A stretch of DNA of 64,000 nt from Bryoerythrophyllum caledonicum (GCA_963971425.1 OZ020515.1:19154637-19218636), one strand, 5' to 3'. Shown: positions 36,292 to 50,128, counted from the stretch's first letter. Program-made: numbers and translations. Notes: a model not told the origin generated them from the letters alone.

Positions 36292-39200
36292 GGCGTAACG
36301 CCCAAGCAAACAAACGAAAACGCGGGCCTCCCGCTGGTGAGGCCCGGGAACGGGGCACTTTTTCCAGGGAACTTCCGGGAACAGTACCTCACGCGAGGTG
36401 AGGTACGCCGCACGTCTATACAGAAAACAACACGTGGGCGTTACGTACAGAAACAAATAAACCATATTACATGTCTGAGACCCAAAGCGCGGGACAAAAA
36501 GACCCAAAAGACCATGAAGGCCCGAGAACGTTCCATCACAAGACACTTTTCATCTAGCGGGACATGTCATAATCTGTGATGACGTGGTGATGACGTAGTG
36601 GTTGCTTCTTGACGTACTAGACCAATTATTGGTTCAATGTGACATATGTTACATGTGTGACATATGTGATACTTTCTTTTTGTTAGAAATTGACCAAAAC
36701 ACAAAACCTTGCAGTGTAGAATTCTACACCCAAATATTCCCATTTTGGCACAAACAAAAGTTCATTCAACACATAATACTGGAGTTTTTAAAGAAAATTG
36801 ACTCCATTGTAAGATGTAATGTCTAAAAACAGAGAGGACATTTTCTTCATCTCCAAAGAGTGAACCTCTAATTTCCTTAAAGTGAACCTTAATCTCTAAA
36901 AAAAATATTATTTAATGGCTAAGCAACAAAATTCCAAAAACATTGCTAACAACATTCATACAATACTTCTTAATTTTTCTATATCAAAACCTCATAACAT
37001 AAGATTATTTTATAAAAAAGGACTTCCACTATTTTTAATAAGAAATTACATAGCAAATTAAAATTGAATTAGTTTAAGTACATTGTATGCTAAATTATTT
37101 TATTATTAATTATAGAAATAAAAATGTTTAAAACGAATTAAAAAAATTTGCACTAGTTTTCTAGTTTTTAACCCCTAAAAGACGATGACTATATTTCTCA
37201 AAAAAGGCTTCAAATCTATAGATTTTAGTGCAAATAGCACACATTCACACATAATGATATTTTTGCACTTCTAATGGAGAGTACAAAGCATCTATCAAGG
37301 CAACACGTTACTCATCGAGGTGTTTAAGAGATTATGTTGGGTTCGACTATATTCCCAGAGCTTTCTCAAAAGGGGTTCCAATTACATGGAAGGAAGTGTA
37401 GCTCTGTAGTAGTTCAGAAGTACAAAAGGATCGGTTTATTTCCCAGTAATTCACTTTTTAGTTTTCTTTATGTACAGTTTGTACCGTTTATAGAGAAAGG
37501 TTTACTAAATTTTGGAATGGTTTTAGAGTAGTTTTTTTAAAAAGCATTTGACACTTTCAATGAGTTTACAAAGAAAGATTAATGAAAGAATCCTCTTTGT
37601 GGAATTCAAGTGTTTCCCAAACAATTGTAATTGAGTTTTTAGAAATAAAGGGGAAAAAAAAAATCCTTGCAAGAAAAACAAGGATTTTCTTCTTAAGTGT
37701 AAAGTTTGTACAATCCCCTCCATGTTTTTGAATGAACACAGGTAAAAACAGGAAATGGCTAAAATGAACAGGAAATTATTAAGGAATTCCCAGGATTGTC
37801 ACATGGAATTCAAAACGCGTCTGCGCTATGGGAGACCGTAATATTACAGGTCAGAGATGCTTTTGCTTTACTTGAAAGCGGTTTAGTTCCGAAGCAAAGG
37901 AAGTGTAAGCGTCGAAGTCGTTGGAGAGTGTAGTGAGGCGGACTTGGCATCTTGTAAACGGTTCAAGAGATAAGGAGTGTTCGGAGTATTATAATCTTGC
38001 ACAGGTGAACTTATGAAATCTTTGCCCTTGTAGCTTTCACTGTTTCTTGAAGGAGATCATTCTTGATCGGAGCTTTGCGTTGCACGAGCTACAATCGGAC
38101 CTTGCACTTTAAGACTGCCACAATAGGGTTTCAAAACATCACATGGTAAGCAAGCTGCAAGTAATGGCACTATAGCTGCTGGTTGGAAGGTCACATGGCC
38201 TCCGCTGCACGTATGAATCATGTACTGCACAACAAAGCTGATCGAACTCTAGAGTTGGACGCTTGTCCTATTGCTCTACTTTCCTTGCTTGCTCGGCGGC
38301 GTCAACCTGGAAGAGCTCCCCAAGGAGGAGAGTAAGTTTTCCAGTGTTGAATAATATGTCGATGGCCAGGTTCTGAGAATCATCATGTTCTGCATCGGAT
38401 ATTTGTGTTTGTTGGTTGGAGATCTGATGCATATGAGTATAATTGAGAATGTTTATCCAGCCTTATCGGCAGTCCTCTACGCCATGCCATGAATGAATTT
38501 GAGGCATTGTCTCTTAGATGCAGTACTCCAAGCCATCAAGATCTGTTTCCTAATATAGAGAGTTGCATTTTTAAATGGTGTCACTCCATCTAGTTACCGA
38601 ATCCTGCAAGACAACAACACAACCAAGAGATATCAGCTGGAACTTTAGAATTTTGAGCCAAATGTGACTCATGAAGTTCACAACAGCCTAAACGAACAGA
38701 AAATAGAAATATGTAATGCACACTTTATACTCCAATCCGTAGATGCAACTGCAATGTCTGCTCCAGTTGCTGAATAACGGCACTTTGTGAACGGGCTCTT
38801 GCTTCTTAAGAAATGTTTCCCGAGGGAAACATGCACGAATACCAATTTATGAGCTTTGCGAACTTGTGTTGGAAAAAAAATAGAATCAATGAGCTCTAAG
38901 CATACCAAACATTGTCAGGCGGTCCACCAGGGCGATCATCAGCATGACGTGTTGAGGCGAACATGCTTTGGAAGAGAGAATACTACGTACTAGTTGAGGC
39001 CGCGGATAAGTCGAGGAGGTTTCGATTGATGGTTAATTAAATCATGTTGGTGTCAGTGGTAGGGTTGTTACAATGGGCGGGTCAGGTTTATTAGACAAGA
39101 CGGTCGAAGGGGCAAACCAAACTGGACAAATGGATGTTCGGGGCGGCTTTTATTTCGTAGGCCTTATCATTTTTCTAAGGTAAGAAAATTTTACTACAAA

Positions 39201-40150
39201 TGACATGTCGGAATGTGGCGTGTCAGTCCATGTTGGAACCAGGGCGGCGAACATGGAGGAAATGGAAGGTTTAGGCGGGGACGTCAAAGTCAAGGCGCGG
39301 ACGTTAATGTCAGGGCACGAACAACATCATCAGGCGCGGACGTCTAAAAAATATGACGTCTAAACTTGCCATTCTAAATTGTATGTGAAGCAATTTAACG
39401 CCCCCTAGTATTCCTCCACAAAGATTGATTGATATAGGTTTTAATAATTTGGGTCTGTTCTAAGCCCAATTCAATCCTAACCTAATCAACCTTGTCTTGA
39501 TTCCGCAACCCTAGTTTAGCTAAACCTTAATCCTAATAGTAGATTCAAGTCCTATGTGAAGTAAATTAAACTTTAATCTAAAAATTTCAAGGGTTATCCC
39601 TACAAGTGACTCAAAATTTTAACTTAGAAGGAATTAAAAATTGACTCAAAATAATGACTAACTTTAATCTAGAAGTGAATTTACATTTAACCTACAATTT
39701 GATTGAAATGACCTAAAGGTATATTAAAACTAACCTAAAAGTAACTTAAGTTTTAGCCTAAAAATAAACTTAAACTTTAATCTAAAATAGCTTAACTTAG
39801 AAATTCAACTTAACCCTAATTCAACCTAATTAATTAATTTGTACTAATTTTATATGATATGTTTATTTATTATTATTATTTTTGTTTATTTTCAATTTGT
39901 TTTAATTTATTTTTATTCATTTCTACTTTTTTTAAAAATTATTTAAAAATCTAAAAATAAATAATAAAGTATACTTTGAGTTTTTATTTTAAAAATTATT
40001 ATTATTTTTTAATTGTGCCGCACCAAATTACAGACTTATCAACAATACCGAACTCAATGAATGATCCAAGAAATGAATGCTTGAACGTTGTTTAACGCTT
40101 ATCCAGATGGAATGATGGAACCGAACCGAGATTCTTCAACACTGGCTTAA
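36292..40150. other. Gene-free; one possible TTAA-element end
   Basis: No gene recognised. TTAACCCCTAAAAG at 37168-37181 resembles one end of the TTAA element family, but no matching right end was found. At 39540-39830 there is a degenerate array of AACTTAAACTTTAATCTAAAA-like words. Confidence 0.4.
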
Positions 40151-41306
40151 CCCCTAAAGTTCCTTGACAATTTCTGTCCAAAACTAGTCCAAAACTGCCA
40201 TAGTCAAACATGGCCGCAATAATCACATTTTTTAGAAGGATTCTCAACTTTTAACCGTAAGATCTAAAACTAGACTCATGTATAATAATCCTGTAAAATT
40301 TTAGTTGCAATCCACCGCACGGATGTGAAGATTATAGTGTTTGAAGTGCAAGAAGTAGTTATTTTTCCCTCTTGCCCGACAAAGTCAGCTCACTTTGACT
40401 AAGCATATCTTCTAGTATTTATAGTACATTGTGTTGGAAACCATTACCAATGTAAAGAATATGATGTTAGCTAAGTGTGTGCAAAATTTGAGGTCATTTC
40501 GAGGGGTACATCATGCTCAAATAAATACTTTAGTGAAAGGGGGTATAAAACAATGCAAATGACTACAAATGAAGTGAGAAATTATTTGCTGAATATGAAT
40601 TTACAAATTTAGAAATCCGTACGATAGAAATGTGGAATTTAATTTTTTACTTATTTGAGATTTTTTTTTCTTCTAGAACGGGTAAAATCTCTAATTTTAA
40701 TGAATTTATTGAATTATTCAAATATTATAGGTGAGGGCAGGGCTTCAAAATGGGGACCCTTCAAGAAATGAAGGGCCACGTCATTCACCCACTCCCCTGT
40801 GTGGGACACGTGCAGCTCCTCGGGGGTGGCCCGCCACTGCAAGGTGGCGTTTTTTTTTTTTTTTTTTTTTTTTTTCCCTTCACATGTGCCATCTCTTTCA
40901 GTACCCACAGCCCTTGCCATGCACCACTTTTTGCTATTTTTTAAAATTTTCTATTTATCCCTTTTCTTGGAATTTGTGGGGTCTTCCCTTCCACTATTCC
41001 TCCCCTTGATTTGGGCTGCCCCACCCTCCCTCCACCCTTTGTGCCCCTACTTACTGCCCCTCTTTCACACTTGTGTTTCATTGGTTCCCAGGGGTGCCCA
41101 GGCTGCCCATCCTTCCCATTTTTGACAATAGGTGGTACTAACTTTCAAACCGTAAATCCAAAAAAAAATTAAAAATACCTCCATGAAGCTCTTATCAGGG
41201 CCGATCTATAATAAAAGTTTTTTTTAAAAAAAGGATTTTTTTTCGAATTTTAGGAACCCGCCCAAAATGTGAAATCCCCCCGAAGGAGACTCTAGTCCTT
41301 TAGGGG
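40151..41306 (-). mobile_element. TTAA-flanked TIR element (1156 bp)
   Basis: TTAA at 40147-40150 and 41307-41310 flank ends CCCCTAAAG and, reversed, CCCCTAAAGGACT. The left part matches the right end of the PP5-intron element in reverse (ACTAGTCCAAAACTGCCA, TGCAATCCACCGCACGGAT), and the right part matches its left end. It includes a run of about 28 T at 40849-40876. It has no transposase and is non-autonomous. Confidence 0.8.
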
Positions 41307-41310
41307 TTAA

Positions 41311-44093
41311 CTTATAATTCTAACAAGATGGAAGAAAAGTGGATCGGTGGAAGGGAAATGAATTGTTCGATAATACACAATAATTTCAATTTAGTTGGTG
41401 GTAACATAAATTGAACACCATTAACGAGGTGATGATTAGTGCCTAAACTAATTTGTACTTCTTTCTAATGCATCAAGCAACCACAACTCTCTACAACAAG
41501 ACCATCTCTAAACTAACTTAGCTTTTCTAACTAGTAACATACCAACGATTACAATCAAGAAAGTGCTCTTCACAACCAAGCGGAGGTAATTAAAATTTAG
41601 AACAAAACAAACAACCGGCCACCAATTTGACTCCTCGTCGCCCAACAACCGCCTTCAACACGGATCTCTTTATTGACCCTGGTCGAGCGTTGCACCAAAT
41701 CTCTGCCTTGGGTGGGTCCATTTTTCTGGCCTGCCCGATTTAGGGTTCTAGAGGCTTTTTTTGGTTTTTTTACAAAATTGGGGCCTGCGGCCCCAAATTA
41801 CCCTTGAGTGGCCCCCCCCTTGGATCAAGTTGGGCCCCCCTTTAACATAAAAATAGGAGCCGGTTTTGTCCCTAACCTCCCCCACCCTTCCAAGCCTGAG
41901 GCTTGCTGCAACCCTCGACCGGGGTATTTAGGCAAATCCCTTCAACACCACTTCACCGACTTCCACAGCATATTCGCCTCTTGCCGTGAGCCTACAACGC
42001 CTTCCCCACCAAGTGTTCTCAACCAACACCCCACACCTTCTCTCAACCAATGCTTAACACACACACAATTAAATGTGAACCAAGCTCTAGCCCGGCTTCC
42101 TTCCACACTTCTACCTCTACCTTCACACCACCAGAATCCCAAGGTAACAAGTGCTAGGTTTGGTGTTTCCTTCTTACTCTCACTCTCACTCATTACTCTT
42201 TAGTAATACCAATTATCAACACGCACACCACCCATAGACTACCACCACACCTACAAACCGCAGCCCTTCCGCTCCGCACACACACACAATCGACAAGCGG
42301 CTCTCCTCTGCACAACCACACGCAAACAAAAAATTAGAGAGAGAGCTCGAAAGATGACCGCAACCACCAAATCCTCGGTGCGGCGCCAATCTTTGTCAAC
42401 GAATCTGGCCTCTTCCTACGCCACCTCCCACGTTCGCGTACGTCTCCCTACGCACATTTGTCCACGGATCCTGACGCTCTCCACAATTCCTTGCCCGCAT
42501 TGGCGCACCAATCTACACCATTGCCGATCTCACCTGCTCTGCAACCTCGGATTTCAAAATGCCATGTGATTCATCAATTCTCTTCTTGAAGCTTGCACCC
42601 GAATCGTACAGAACCTCAACCAGCTCTTGGCTTCACCATCGTGACTCGCTTGCACTTGACTTCATTGTCCAAAGCCTTCACGCCCTTGCTTCAGTTCACG
42701 ACGGCAGAGAGCCTTCAGACTTGCCTACAGGTGCCATGTCCACAGCCAGTTGGTACCCGCCGGGATGGTACCTACTGGTTCATATCCTGGACAAGCTTCA
42801 TGCCCTTCCTTGATTAGAGAAAGAAGTAGTTTTTTTATTTTTGATATTTTGATTAGAGAAAGAAGTAGTTAGAGATAGAAGTAGTTTTTCAATTTTTTTA
42901 TTTTTTTTTTGAATTTTTTTTCTACTGATTTTTCCTCTCCTAATTCTACCAACTTCTTTCCTCTATTTTCCCCTTCTAACTACTTCTTTCTCTATTTTTT
43001 CACATGTTGCCACTAACATTGTGGACTTATAAATTCTAATTCTAACTACTCCAAACTACCGCTAACTAATTATTTCAATATTTTTTTTCCTACTTTTTGC
43101 AACAATAAACATAAACTTCCTTAAGCTTATTGCCATTCTAAAGACTTATTCTAACCTAAATTCTAACCACTAAATAATTGGAATTGACGTCATTCCAATT
43201 TTAAATACTAAACGTTACTTTTAGATCATATCAAACACTAAATGTCATTTTTTATTCATTAAACACCATAATAATATACATAGGATCTAAGTTGTCACAT
43301 ACGTCCAAAATCCAAGCACTCAAACGTCCCGCCCGTCTTGACGTCCAGAGTTGGGTTAACTAGCACTTGCCTAATTTATCCCAAGCCACCGCCCAATTGG
43401 TGCGCGGTCGCCTGCTATCCAGGGCAGGGGCCAGACATCGACCGCGCTGACCGGGTAGCGACCGACCCACAACCGCAACAATCGGCAGTAAAATAGGTAA
43501 ACAAATTTAATTTAATTTCCTCTCTGTTAGAGACGCTCCGCGGAGCTTTTGGACAAACGTCCCGTCCCGTGTGGACGTTTTGCTCGTCGCATCCTTCCGA
43601 ACAATCTAGCACAAGATATTGTCACATATATATAACATAATGGTATTAATACTTCATATAATTTCTAACACTATGGCAAAAAAATAATTCAATCTTTTGA
43701 GTGAAATATTTGATATATCAATAAGAACTATAACTTATCTTAAGCTCATTTGTGCCAAAAGTGACATCCATAGAAAGTTGTCGATAATGTCTAAATTTGA
43801 ACTTTATCTCAAATTGCCACGAAGTTTGAATGACAATATAGAATTTATTTATTTTTTATCTAGAAGAGAAGTTTTATCATCAAATCATAGTTACCAAATT
43901 CTTGATATTGAAGTTTGAATGACAAATTCTCCTTGGACACAAATCATTTTTATTGCATTCCTGAATTTCGCTGCATTTTGATTGTTGTGCCTGAACTGAA
44001 TAGCTTTCCAAGTATGATATAGTAATTAACATTTTAAGGCTTTATTTGGTGGAATCTGTGAGACAAGGCTCTTACTGATTTCTGGTTCTGCAG
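41311..44093. other. Gene-free, nothing firmly recognised
   Basis: Pyrimidine-rich and C-rich sequence at 41790-42810 gives overlapping chance frames without motifs. The remainder is AT-rich. A 73-residue frame at 43697-43918 just upstream of the methyltransferase relic could be an upstream exon but has no signature. Confidence 0.35.
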
Positions 44094-46974
44094 CAAGAGC
44101 TCGGTGATGCGGTTGCTCACGCTAATAGGAAATTCAAGGAGAAGTTCCCTAATGAGTCATTTTGGACTTCTGCAAAGATTCACGAATTCGTTACAGAACG
44201 TGTTGAGAAAGTGAAGGTGCACCTTAGCTCGGAGCTCAAGAAGCAATTGCCGATTGCGGACCCCAAATACACTTCTGAGTTCTTATCACAGGTTCGTATT
44301 CACTATGAAAATCGAGAAGATGATCCTGAGATGTCTCAGGAGAAACTGTATTATCTCGCCACCTCTGCTATGGTCCCAAGTATGAAGGTGAAATGGTTGG
44401 AGCGGTGGAACAAGCCTCCTTTATGTGAGCAAGTTCGATTTCCAAGGTCGAAGTTTCCTAACCATGATTTTCCAGAATGGCTTCACAAGGCGACATGGTG
44501 GTCTCAGGTATGTAGTTACCATTCACTTAATGCAATACTGTTTAGAACTACTCTTCCATATGTTACTCTGGTTTCTCTTTTGGTGCTACAATTCATAGTG
44601 CTCGTATTTATTACTGTTGTTTGCTTCGTGTTCGCAGCTTTCAGGAGAGACCAAAACGCTATTTCATGGGATTTTATCTGACAAGGAAGTTGTTGTTGAC
44701 TACATCCCTGAGAATAGAATGCCCATTCCCATGATATCCGAATATATTGAATAGATGCGCATGCAGTTGTGGGACATTGCTTTTCAGAATGAATTCAAAG
44801 GGAAAGGAGTTCAGAAGAATAACCCGCCGGAGAAGCAAGTGGGACTGAAGCGTGCCATCAACCGCACTCTCTACAGGTACTTCATGTACATCCTTTTCCC
44901 GAGGAAGGCAATCAGTAGGACTCCTCCATCCTTTTCTAATTACTTGGAGAAGACTAGTGATATGTTTATGTTCATTGACGATATGACGAAGACGTAGGGC
45001 CGGGAGCATTGGGAGCGTTGCGGGTGGTATTTGGATTGTCCGGTGAAGAGGCCACTTTCATTTGATATTAAACTCCTAAATAGTATCCAGTCGGATCTTC
45101 TGGGTACAAAATTGTCAGTTCCGTCAGTCTCTACAGAGGTGGGCCCTAAGAAGACTCGTGTATCGAAACAGAAGGCTGCTGCTGATGCCGAGGCCCTTGC
45201 GAAAGCAAAGGCCGAGTCAGAGACCGCGGCTAGGATCAAGGCAGAGTCGGATGCTGCAGCATCGGCAGTTGCGAAAGCACTTGCTTCCGCGAAGGCGGAA
45301 CTAACCGTTCAACAAGCTCAGCTGATCCCTTTGGTATCAGGTGCCGATGTTGATGAGATTGAGATGTTGGATTCGGAGTCCTTGGTGGTGCCGCCTCGGT
45401 TTACTAGGAGATCAAAGCGACCTCTCCCCGAAGCTCCGAGCGCCTCAAGTCCTCTTTCCCAATGCTCTAATATGTTCATCCAGAAGGTTAATGTTGGTAG
45501 AACCTCTCCACCCCTCCCTACGACAGTCTACGTGGACAACTCGTCGATCTCCATGATCATGGAGTCCTTCCCTTCACAGCATGCGACTCTACTTCAAATC
45601 AATTCGTTCGTCCTCCAGGTACTTTAAAATTTTCTCCATTACTTTGATTCGGAAAGTTTGCACTTTATTGCTATTTCTTTTTCATTGTCAATGCTTATAT
45701 AGTATATGATTGAATCACAATTGTCACAATTTCTTATTATTCACATTGTATTTTCTAGGCACAGAAGGAGACATCCAGTTCAGGACGGTCCAATCATTGT
45801 CCTCACAGTGGGTTCGACTTGATCTTGGGTGACATCCCTGATGGAATGTCGGTCCCATCCATATCCAAGCATGCGTTGGACATTCCTCCATGGAATGAAT
45901 ATTCGATTGTGGCCGTGGAAACCTTATTTGAGTTTGAGGATTACTTCCTTCATGATATGGGAGGCATACTGATTTTCTTGCCCGAGGTCCCTTCTATCCG
46001 GTCTGATGTATTGTCGTATGCACGCAGATACGATTTCAAGGTTTTCAGGGAATGGTGGGCAATTAACGACCTCCCATTTACTTCACACATTTTCCCATCG
46101 CTGAAGGTTCAATTTCTTGTCTTTCACCGAACATTCCATTTGGTGCACTTTGTTTGTGAGAACGTGGATGGTGCCAAGTTTACAATCAACAAAAACGAAT
46201 CCCTCTTTGAGATGGGAATGGGCGTGGAGGAATCCGATGTTCTTTTCAATTTCACCACGGCGGAGACTCAATCCATGCGAGGAGTCATTCCATGGAGAGG
46301 GCCACGTGAGAAGGATGCTTCCTTCCTCTTGATGTTGATCGAGGCGTTATCACAGCCTGGCGCCGTTGTTCTGGATACGTTTGCCTCCACTGGTAAGTCT
46401 TATTTATGTCTTTTGCTAGCCTGTCACTTAAAGTTATTCTAATATTGTGAATTTCTTTTGCAGGCAATTCCGTGCTTGCATGCCAGATGTGCGGTCGACA
46501 TATCGTTGCTTAAGAAAGCAACACAGCCATCTTCAACGACAAGTTGAAGGCCCTTTCATTGCCATTATCGGGTTCGACCAACCGAACTGAGTCGCCTGGA
46601 ATAGCAATTCTCCCGGATGAAGACGTCCCTATCGGAAAAATCGTGAAACGTAATAGATTGAGTACGTAAGTTCAACTTTTATTTATTTGCAACTCTTTGC
46701 CAATTATTGTGAAGAACTCCATGATTTCATTACCCTAATTATCCTATGCTTTTGCAGTTTGATTGCCAGGGCGGTTTCTCCACCTAGGGATTTTTTGTTG
46801 CCACCTTAGGCCAGACATGTTGCTGACATATTGGCATCTACTTCGTCCCCTCGCCATCACTCTCGCAGTCAACAATATGATCCCCGTGTGGTTTGTTACC
46901 TTGATGTAGAAGCTGGCGTCGAATTACATGTCTTGCCCTCCCCTTTGCCATCCAGTTCTTTTGCATCTACGTGA
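44094..46974 (+). pseudogene. Spliced gene relic with a DNA amino-methyltransferase-like C-terminus
   Basis: Exons with good GT-AG borders and matching phases: 44094-44507, 44638-45618, 45759-46392, 46464-46665 and 46758 onward; any upstream start exon is not seen. The N-terminal 380 residues are unrecognised and helical (FKEKFPNESFWTSAKIHEFV). An Ala/Lys-rich coiled linker follows (KQKAAADAEALAKAKAESET). Then FDLILGDIPDGM stands where N4/N6 methyltransferases have their DPPY-type motif IV, followed by a stretch ending REKDASFLLMLIEALSQPGA, then VVLDTFASTGNSVLACQMCG and RHIVA, the motif-I (FxGxG, SAM-binding) region. Motif IV before motif I is the beta-class order. The family adds methyl groups to adenine or cytosine amino nitrogens in DNA. 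The copy carries about four breaks and a weakened motif IV, so it is probably dead. The splicing shows it has resided in a eukaryotic genome. Confidence 0.55.
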
Positions 46975-48069
46975 GCCAACGTTTTGTTTTGACTTGTTCT
47001 TCTTCCTTGTCTCAGGCGTTTCAGAGGCACCCCCCTTTGTTAATCATCGTTTATTCTTATACTTCCACATTCTGTTGTCATTATATGAGTATGAAATGTT
47101 TGTTTTCTTTTGCCTAAATCTACAACCAGATTCCATGATTTGCCTCTTGGGAGAAGTGTTTAATGAGATAGCTCAAATATCTTTACACTATTGCATGATT
47201 ATCTTATACCTTCTTTCATTTGGTCATCCCTATATCTTGGATTTGCATCACCTTAAGTTTCTTTACTCACTCTTCTTTGTCAATTAAAAAATCCCTTCAT
47301 TAACCTACATTTGATTTAGTCACTATTTAGTGGCATAACTATCCACGATGTCCATAAAGATTATTTCCGCTATGTAAAGGCAATTTTACTTTGTATACAA
47401 AATGTCATTGCAAAACTGAGTATGTGGCTTATTATTTGACCTATATATCAATCGCATCAAGTCTTTACTATATTCTCTTCCTACATGACCTCTCAATTCC
47501 ACATGTTAGACTATGTATACAAGGATTCTTTAATCATTCTTTTGTGTATCCTAAAGTACTAAGCCTTCTCCTAATCTTCAGCAAAATATAGGTATTTTTT
47601 TAATTACATTTCTCTTATGTCATGCAATATAATTAGGCAAAAAATTTCAGTGGACGTTGGTATAGTAAATGCATGAACACATTACTTGGTTTAATATAAA
47701 ATTGTAGTTGTAAATTTGGGTTTATAATACAATGTCACTAATTGAAGGGTATTCTAGCAATCCACGGCCATAGGATTCCTACATCCCTCCACAAACGTAT
47801 CAAATGTTCCCTTCTCAAAAAGTACCATCATATATGGAATGGAATACCCAATAATTGTTTAAATTTTATAAAACCCACGGCTATAGGCCCTCTACCGTCA
47901 ACTTTGACTCTATTATATTTACTTTTCCACTTGCTTCATTGTCAACCATGTGACTTCGGTTTTCCATAAAAACCCCAACTTCACCGCTCACCGCTCACCG
48001 CTCACCGCTCACGGCACGCAAAATAGCTTTGTCCAGCTCGTTGATTGCAGTAGGCAAAGAAGTGCAAGC
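46975..48069. other. Non-coding, with a 7-bp microsatellite
   Basis: Nothing is recognised except four to five tandem TCACCGC units at 47980-48013. The frames at 46928-47287 and 47391-47591 have no motifs. Confidence 0.45.
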
Positions 48070-48640
48070 ATGCAAATTGGAAGTTTTAGACTCATGTCAT
48101 TTTCTATGATGAGTCGAAATTTAACCTTTTCGGCTTAAATAGGTGTCAATATTATTAGAAAAATATTAAAGAACGTCTTTTAGATCAGCCCGTGCAGTTT
48201 ATAGTCAAACATAGGGGAGGAAGCATAATGATTTGGGGATGTATGAGTTGAGAAGGAATTGGCAAGTTTCATTTGATTGAAGGGAAGATGGAAAAATATG
48301 TATACCACTACATTTTAGAGACGGAAGTTATGGACACTATACAAATGCAAGGTTTATGAGATGATCAAAGACTATTTTCTAACATGACAATGATCCAAAA
48401 CATATTGTACAGTATGTTGTGATTGGTTGCGTGCTCAAAAATTACTCCTTATTGAACATCCACCAAAATCACCTGACTACAATCCAATAAAACATCTTTG
48501 GAATGAAGTAGATTGTCGTTTAAGAAGGTCTCAAAGGAAACCCATTGGTAAAAGTGACTTTCGGGAGAAGATCGAAAAAATTGATACAATATAGAGCTTG
48601 ATATTGTTAGGAAGTTGATATAATGTATGCTTCAAAGAGC
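48070..48640 (+). pseudogene. Decayed Tc1/mariner-type transposase
   Basis: Reading across frames, the plus strand gives PVQFIVKH-GGSIMIWGCMS then GIGKFHLIEGKM, further on DNDPKHI (the DD motif region), then HPPKSPDYNPIKHLWNEVD, which contains the third catalytic acidic position region of Tc1-like transposases. Many stops and frame changes are present, for example after CMS and around 48360. Only the C-terminal two thirds remain and no terminal repeats could be found. This is an old plain DNA transposon copy. Confidence 0.75.
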
Positions 48641-49351
48641 TCTTGATGTCTACCAAGCAAGAGGGGGCTACACATGGTGGTAGTCTTTGTCAGTGCTCAT
48701 GAGTTGAATCAATGAGTTGTAAAGGTAATTTGTAATCTGTGGTCTTGTTTTCTATAGTTGATATGCAATAAAAACCAATTTGAGCATAAAGAATTGTGCA
48801 GGCTTGTTGCACATTTGAATTATTGTGTGTTTTTCTAATTCATATTTTCATTGAAAACTTTGTGCTTCATGCTTGTTGCAACTATACAACACCATATTAA
48901 TTATATTGGAAGATTGGGAGCCTCCCAAAATAATATTGAAGTTTGAGTTGACCTAAACATGCAAATAATTAGTGAATTTGCACAATGCAATTTGTCCAAT
49001 ATCTACAATATGGGTACATATTCAACTTGAGTTGACCACAAAGTGCACAAACAATTACTATTGGGAAAACCATTCATACCTTTCAAAGTCTTGAAAATCG
49101 CTCAATATAATGAATATGGTGTTATACGCTCTTGTCATTGTGTTCTTGCTATTATATGACAGTTCATTTAGATTTGGTAGTTGATTTTAAAAAAAAGCTT
49201 CTGTTGTACAACTATTTATTCTTGCCACTCTAAGTACCAAGGTATGTACAGTTCATATTTAAAACCTTCCAGACTATGTTCATACAATAAGAAGATATTG
49301 TCATTTAGTTTGTTTATATTAAAAGAAATTCTTTTGTTGAGTGGTCCGCAC
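48641..49351. other. No feature recognised
   Basis: AT-rich sequence between the Tc1 relic and the 13-kb element, with no coding signature. Confidence 0.45.
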
Positions 49352-49434
49352 CAGTTTCACAACCTTTGAGTGCCCATTATCTTTGAGCCAATCAAGTAGA
49401 TGAGGGTGAAGAGGCTCCGGAAGAAGGGTCCCTA
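49352..49434 (-). other. Possible exon next to the 13-kb element
   Basis: On the minus strand an acceptor (TGTGTGCAG) is followed by an 83-nt open segment reading GTLLPEPLHPHLLDWLKDNG then HSKVVKL and a donor (CTG|GTGCGG). It looks coding but I do not recognise it. The acceptor AG lies within 10 bp of the element end, so the element would sit in the upstream intron. It could be chance. Confidence 0.3.
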
Positions 49435-49443
49435 CTGCACACA

Positions 49444-49489
49444 AACACGCAATTAAGCAATTATGCACTTGGCCATTTAAAAGTGCACT
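49444..49489 (+). repeat. Left terminal inverted repeat of the 13-kb element
   Basis: It starts AACACGCAATTAAGC and pairs with 62580-62619. It is preceded by ACACA. Confidence 0.75.
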
Positions 49490-50128
49490 TGGGTACAACG
49501 GCGGCCATTGCGAACTAAAGTGGCAAAATTGAAAAAAAAAAAAAAACAGTGAAAAAAAATGTTTTCCAAAGGAAAAAAAATTGAGCTTCTGCAACAATAT
49601 TACATACAATCATGGTTGTTCATATTGGAAGCGATTTTTTGGCATTTTCAACTAATTTGTGGTGGCCCCTCGTTAATACTAGATAAATATATATTTAATA
49701 TAGTTTCACAATATTTCAAAGATAGATTTGAAGGATTGTAGTATATAAACAGGCGTAATGACAAAAAAACATACTTTATGCAAGGGTTGGCAGTTGATTA
49801 AAAGATATTCTACGTAGTACATAATGCATACAATGGTGAAAACTAAATATAGATGCTTCAATAATTGGACTTAGCACCAATAGTAAACACAACTTTACTC
49901 TAAAGGATTAATAACATAACGTCTTACATCACCCTTAGAATATACTACTCTTACACATACACTATATATCAATTACCATACACAACTAGTATACTCTCAT
50001 AAAGGCACACTATCTACTCCATAGAATTTAGGGCTGCTTGCAAACGGTCGTCATCGATAGCTTCGGTTTGCATTGCAATATATTGTAGTATGTGAGCCTT
50101 TGCCGATTGAAGAATGCGAATCCTGCTT

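Noticed and set aside
35936-36600. Overlapping open frames of 78-122 residues on both strands
   Set aside because: They arise from the GC-rich hairpin sequence and from low stop density, with no domain.
37168-37520. A further complete TTAA element starting CCCCTAAAAG
   Set aside because: No matching right end or internal similarity to the family could be found.
40731-42817. Several proline- and histidine-rich frames of 64-131 residues
   Set aside because: They lie in C-rich low-complexity sequence, partly inside a TTAA element with a poly-T run.
44094-46974. Alternative genetic code reading TAG or TAA as glutamine
   Set aside because: The intact PP5 and Nudix genes end in TAG and TAA at the expected protein ends; the stops occur only in mobile-type genes and fit decay.
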